The position numbers were made by a program, and so were the translations under genes. 7,705 bases of DNA, taken from the NCBI GenBank assembly GCA_016199605.1, contig JACQGJ010000679.1, positions 1-7,705 on the forward strand, in the 5' to 3' direction. The first letter of the stretch is position 1, and each line of letters opens with the position of its first letter. Shown here piece after piece: positions 5,988-7,705 of this stretch. The notes beneath the pieces are model-generated. The model did no database searches. It saw only the letters and a program-made list of their open reading frames with translations, and was not told the origin of the DNA. Source of the stretch: Armatimonadota bacterium. Its GTDB lineage: Bacteria > Armatimonadota > Abditibacteriia > CG2-30-59-28.

Positions 5988-6251
5988 TCAAAACTCCATT
6001 ATTAAATGGTCCCGGTCCTTGTCTTGCTGTTCCGGTACCGGATCGAGGCCACCAGGATGGAAAGGATGGCACCGGGCAAGCCTCATCACTGTCAATCCCA
6101 TCCCTTTCACCAGGCCAAACCGCTCGACGGCCGCGACGCAGTAGTGCGAGCATGTCGGGTGGAAGCGACAGGTGGCAGGCAACCACCTGGAGACCCATCG
6201 TTGATACAGTCGTATCGGGGATACTGCCATTCTGCGAAGCATTCTTGCCAC
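5988..6251 (-). CDS. yidD: Membrane protein insertion efficiency factor YidD
   Basis: This small membrane-associated protein assists YidC-dependent insertion. The family signature is complete: LPATCRFHPTCSHY (24-37), GLVKGMGLTVMRLARCHPF (46-64) and GGLDPVP (67-73), with conserved Cys at 28, 34, 38 and 61. The start shown is a GTG at 6251, giving 87 residues. An in-frame ATG at 6242 sits nine bases after AGGAGG and is an equally good choice that would give 84 residues. The gene starts about 12 bases after the rnpA stop. Its TGA is immediately followed by the yidC ATG with no gap. The C-terminal QQDKDRDHLIMEF is an unconserved tail. Confidence 0.96.
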   Translation of the reverse strand: MARMLRRMAVSPIRLYQRWVSRWLPATCRFHPTCSHYCVAAVERFGLVKGMGLTVMRLARCHPFHPGGLDPVPEQQDKDRDHLIMEF

Positions 6252-6263
6252 CCTCCTCCTCCG

Positions 6264-6608
6264 CTATCGCCACAGCTTCGCACGACGCAGCAGTTGGTCC
6301 ATTGCCTGCTCGAGGTCTTGCCTCGAAGCCTCCGCGGCCCCAGGCCGAGCGAAGAAGATGAGATCAACCTCAGCGGTGATCCGGTCCAGGCGCACACGGT
6401 AACACTCCCGGAGCCGCCGTTTCACCTGGTTTCGGACCGTGGCCCCCCCGACTTTTTTCCCCACCGACAGCCCCACACGTCGGCCCCCTTCGGGGCGCGC
6501 CATGACTGCCAGTGTAAGCAAGGGATGGCGGTGGAACTGTCCACCGTCCATCACCCGCGCGAAATCCCGGCTTTTTCGGAGTCGATCCGCACGACGAAAA
6601 CGATTCAT
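6264..6608 (-). CDS. rnpA: Ribonuclease P protein component
   Basis: This is the protein subunit of RNase P, which with the RNA subunit removes 5' leaders from pre-tRNA. The 114 residues match the family length. It opens with LRKSRDFARVM (10-20), equivalent to the LxKxxDF of homologues, and has VGLSVGKKVGGATVRNQVKR (45-64) continuing to the RNR motif region RRLRE (64-68), which contacts RNA. VDLIFFARPGAA (81-92) matches the usual D-hhhhARP strand. It lies downstream of rpmH, as in most bacteria, after a 103-bp gap. No good Shine-Dalgarno is visible before the ATG at 6608; the frame stays open some way upstream but I found no better start. Confidence 0.97.
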   Translation of the reverse strand: MNRFRRADRLRKSRDFARVMDGGQFHRHPLLTLAVMARPEGGRRVGLSVGKKVGGATVRNQVKRRLRECYRVRLDRITAEVDLIFFARPGAAEASRQDLEQAMDQLLRRAKLWR

Positions 6609-6711
6609 TGGCTCGCCACAAGACGGAAGAAGGCTGCGATGTTGGGTTGGGATGGGGAAGCTTTGCTCCGACGGGATGCAGGTGGGGAGGTTCGCATTTC
6701 CGGAAGAGGTT
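6609..6711 (-). other. rpmH-rnpA spacer
   Basis: This is a 103-bp gap between the rpmH stop and the rnpA ATG. I see no gene, clear terminator or promoter in it. It is longer than is common for this gene pair and gives rnpA no obvious ribosome site, so rnpA may be translated poorly or start at a codon I could not recognise. Confidence 0.4.
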
Positions 6712-6849
6712 TCAGACGACCGTCAATCGTTGCCGCCCGCGAGCTCGACGCCGGCTGAGCACAGCGCGGCCGCCTTTGCTGGACATTCGTTTGCGAAAGC
6801 CGTGTTCCCTCTTTCTCGGTATCTTTTTCGGTTGATACGTCCTTTTCAC
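6712..6849 (-). CDS. rpmH: 50S ribosomal protein L34
   Basis: This 45-residue protein begins VKRTYQPKKIPRKREHGFRK (start Val read as Met) and continues with RMSSKGGRAVLSRRRARGRQ and RLTVV. It is the highly basic, invariant L34 pattern: KRTYQP, HGFR.RM, GR.VL..RR..GR.RL. L34 is a late-assembling protein of the large ribosomal subunit. The start is a GTG at 6849 with AGGAG about eight bases upstream; the stop is TGA at 6712-6714. It heads the rpmH-rnpA-yidD-yidC cluster, and a strong promoter lies 83 bp upstream. Confidence 0.97.
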   Translation of the reverse strand: MKRTYQPKKIPRKREHGFRKRMSSKGGRAVLSRRRARGRQRLTVV

Positions 6850-6887
6850 TGGTTACTCTCCTACAATCAATGCCATATCAGTCTTCA

Positions 6888-6912
6888 GAGCAAGAATCCT
6901 CGTTTCTTGCTC
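6888..6912 (-). promoter_or_regulatory. Hairpin in the rpmH 5' untranslated region
   Basis: GAGCAAGAA (6888-6896) and TTCTTGCTC (6904-6912) form a perfect 9-bp stem with a 7-base loop. It lies just downstream of the expected transcription start (near 6925), well before the rpmH ribosome site. No U-tract follows, so it is not a terminator. A position near the 5' end suggests mRNA stabilisation or a regulatory fold; the function is not known. Confidence 0.6.
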
Positions 6913-6931
6913 GCTTACTCACGCGGGCGGC

Positions 6932-6961
6932 ATTATAGCATACAGCCCCACGTTCGGACAA
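6932..6961 (-). promoter_or_regulatory. Promoter of the rpmH-rnpA-yidD-yidC cluster
   Basis: On the minus strand a perfect TATAAT (6932-6937) is preceded by TGC, giving an extended -10 (TGnTATAAT). A TTGTCC -35 (6956-6961) lies 18 bases upstream. The expected start near 6925 leaves a leader of about 75 bases before rpmH. This is a strong vegetative-type promoter, as expected for a ribosomal protein gene. I see no DnaA-box cluster around it. Confidence 0.8.
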
Positions 6962-7007
6962 GGGCGGTGAGCCGGATGTCAACACGGAAGACGCCTTCAT
7001 CGCAGTG

Positions 7008-7580
7008 TTAGATTCCGTCGTTCTCCAAAATGTCCGAAACCTCGACGGAAACCGCCTCCATTGATTCTAAAGCGATTCTCTTGGCTTTCTCGAGCGCTTC
7101 TCTCGCGCCTTCGTCACCTCTTTCTGCATAGACCGAACCCTCTATTCGATTCTGTTCGGGCCAAGTTGCGAAGCCGCCGCCCGACCCGTTCGATATCAGA
7201 TTGGTCCCGAACTCCATCAGGTCAACGCCGTCCTTGAAGCGTATATCGAATTGTAATTCATAGCGCGGAGGATGCGGGGCCGCATTCACTCTGAGTTTTC
7301 GTTGGAAGTTCTTGCTGAGTTGTCTATATCTACGAGACCTTCTTACGCAGAATGGCTCTATCCAAATGAAATCGAGACTTATTTTTGGCCACAGGAATAG
7401 TTCAAGGTAACCGAATTCGTCAAATGATTCGATTTGAAACGTATTTCCGACAGCTCGCGAAAAAGCGCGCCTCGATTCTTCCGGCATGCCTCGTAGCGAC
7501 AGCGGTACTGCCACCACCAATACCCAATCCCCGACCCGTAGGTCCTTCCCGAGCGCATCGATTGGCGGGTGAACATCCAT
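7008..7580 (-). CDS. Protein of unknown function with possible SH3-like N-terminal domain
   Basis: I do not recognise a named family with confidence. From the ATG at 7580 it has 190 residues. Residues 12-80 (LRVGDWVLVVAVP to IWIEPFCVRR) look like a small SH3-like beta-barrel, as in short uncharacterised bacterial proteins that end in a WIEP motif. Residues about 105-180 hold beta strands (RYELQFDIRF), a Gly-rich turn NGSGGG (131-136), and a helix rich in Glu, Ala and Lys (REALEKAKRIALESM). No signal peptide or membrane segment is visible. The frame stays open upstream to the right edge, with a GTG at 7637, so a longer protein is possible; the ATG is preferred although its ribosome site (GGA) is weak. 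Its DNA is visibly more AT-rich than its neighbours. It ends about 46 bp before the rpmH promoter. Confidence 0.7.
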   Translation of the reverse strand: MDVHPPIDALGKDLRVGDWVLVVAVPLSLRGMPEESRRAFSRAVGNTFQIESFDEFGYLELFLWPKISLDFIWIEPFCVRRSRRYRQLSKNFQRKLRVNAAPHPPRYELQFDIRFKDGVDLMEFGTNLISNGSGGGFATWPEQNRIEGSVYAERGDEGAREALEKAKRIALESMEAVSVEVSDILENDGI

Positions 7581-7593
7581 TTTGAAATCCAAT

Positions 7594-7618
7594 GTCGCGT
7601 TGACGCAGGCAACGCGAC
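7594..7618 (-). repeat. Hairpin just upstream of the unknown gene
   Basis: GTCGCGTTG (7594-7602) and CAACGCGAC (7610-7618) form a perfect 9-bp stem with a 7-base loop. It sits 13 bases before the preferred ATG at 7580. If the gene starts there, it lies in the leader and could affect translation. If the gene starts at 7637 or beyond, it is coding. The direction of transcription and any function are uncertain. Confidence 0.5.
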
Positions 7619-7705
7619 CCGGCCCTCGAGGGGCCACGATCTCGGCTTGGTTCGGCAGGGCAACTACCTCACAACAAGGGAGGATTCCTATCGGTGACGA
7701 GTATA

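Noticed and set aside
4719..6005. 428-codon open frame on the plus strand across yidC
   Set aside because: It lies antisense to an unmistakable yidC, has biased composition rich in His and Leu with no recognisable domain, and arises from codon bias on the opposite strand.

Overview
The window holds bacterial chromosomal DNA with tightly packed genes and a GC content that looks like the high 50s percent (judged by eye). All genes but one lie on the minus strand. The ribosomal protein L34 - RNase P protein - YidD - YidC cluster is a chromosomal housekeeping block. Taxonomy is uncertain. YidC lacks the large periplasmic beta-domain of Gram-negative YidC and carries a helical, TPR-like segment instead. 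A monothiol glutaredoxin and a BolA protein are present, and there is a large secreted carbohydrate-active-type protein. Together these suggest an aerobic, uncultured lineage outside the Proteobacteria; Armatimonadota or a planctomycete-like group are guesses only.

Layout from left to right. Positions 1-1725 (minus) carry the first 575 codons of a large exported protein with a discoidin-like N-terminus; it runs off the left edge. A hairpin terminator (1848-1877) closes the next minus-strand group: a zinc-site-variant metallo-beta-lactamase-fold hydrolase (2744-3511), a BolA/IbaG protein (2349-2573) and a Grx4-type CGFS glutaredoxin (1911-2243). A perfect 33-bp-arm inverted repeat lies between the hydrolase and bolA. 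Upstream of the hydrolase the start region is duplicated: a second Shine-Dalgarno plus the same first six codons open a 24-codon ORF that runs through a strong 17-bp hairpin. This is the most unusual structure in the window.

The only plus-strand gene (3800-4501) is a membrane-anchored N-acetylmuramoyl-L-alanine amidase. Its near-consensus sigma70-type promoter overlaps an inverted repeat. It converges on the housekeeping cluster, which is transcribed leftwards from a promoter at 6932-6961: rpmH (6712-6849), rnpA (6264-6608), yidD (5988-6251) and yidC (4530-5987). The right end (7008-7580) is a more AT-rich minus-strand gene of unknown function.

How the genes work together: rpmH-rnpA-yidD-yidC links ribosome and tRNA maturation to membrane protein insertion. 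BolA and Grx4 are established partners in Fe-S cluster handling. The adjoining hydrolase may belong to the same transcription unit, but its substrate cannot be read from sequence. I see no CRISPR array, tRNA, rRNA, transposase or phage gene.
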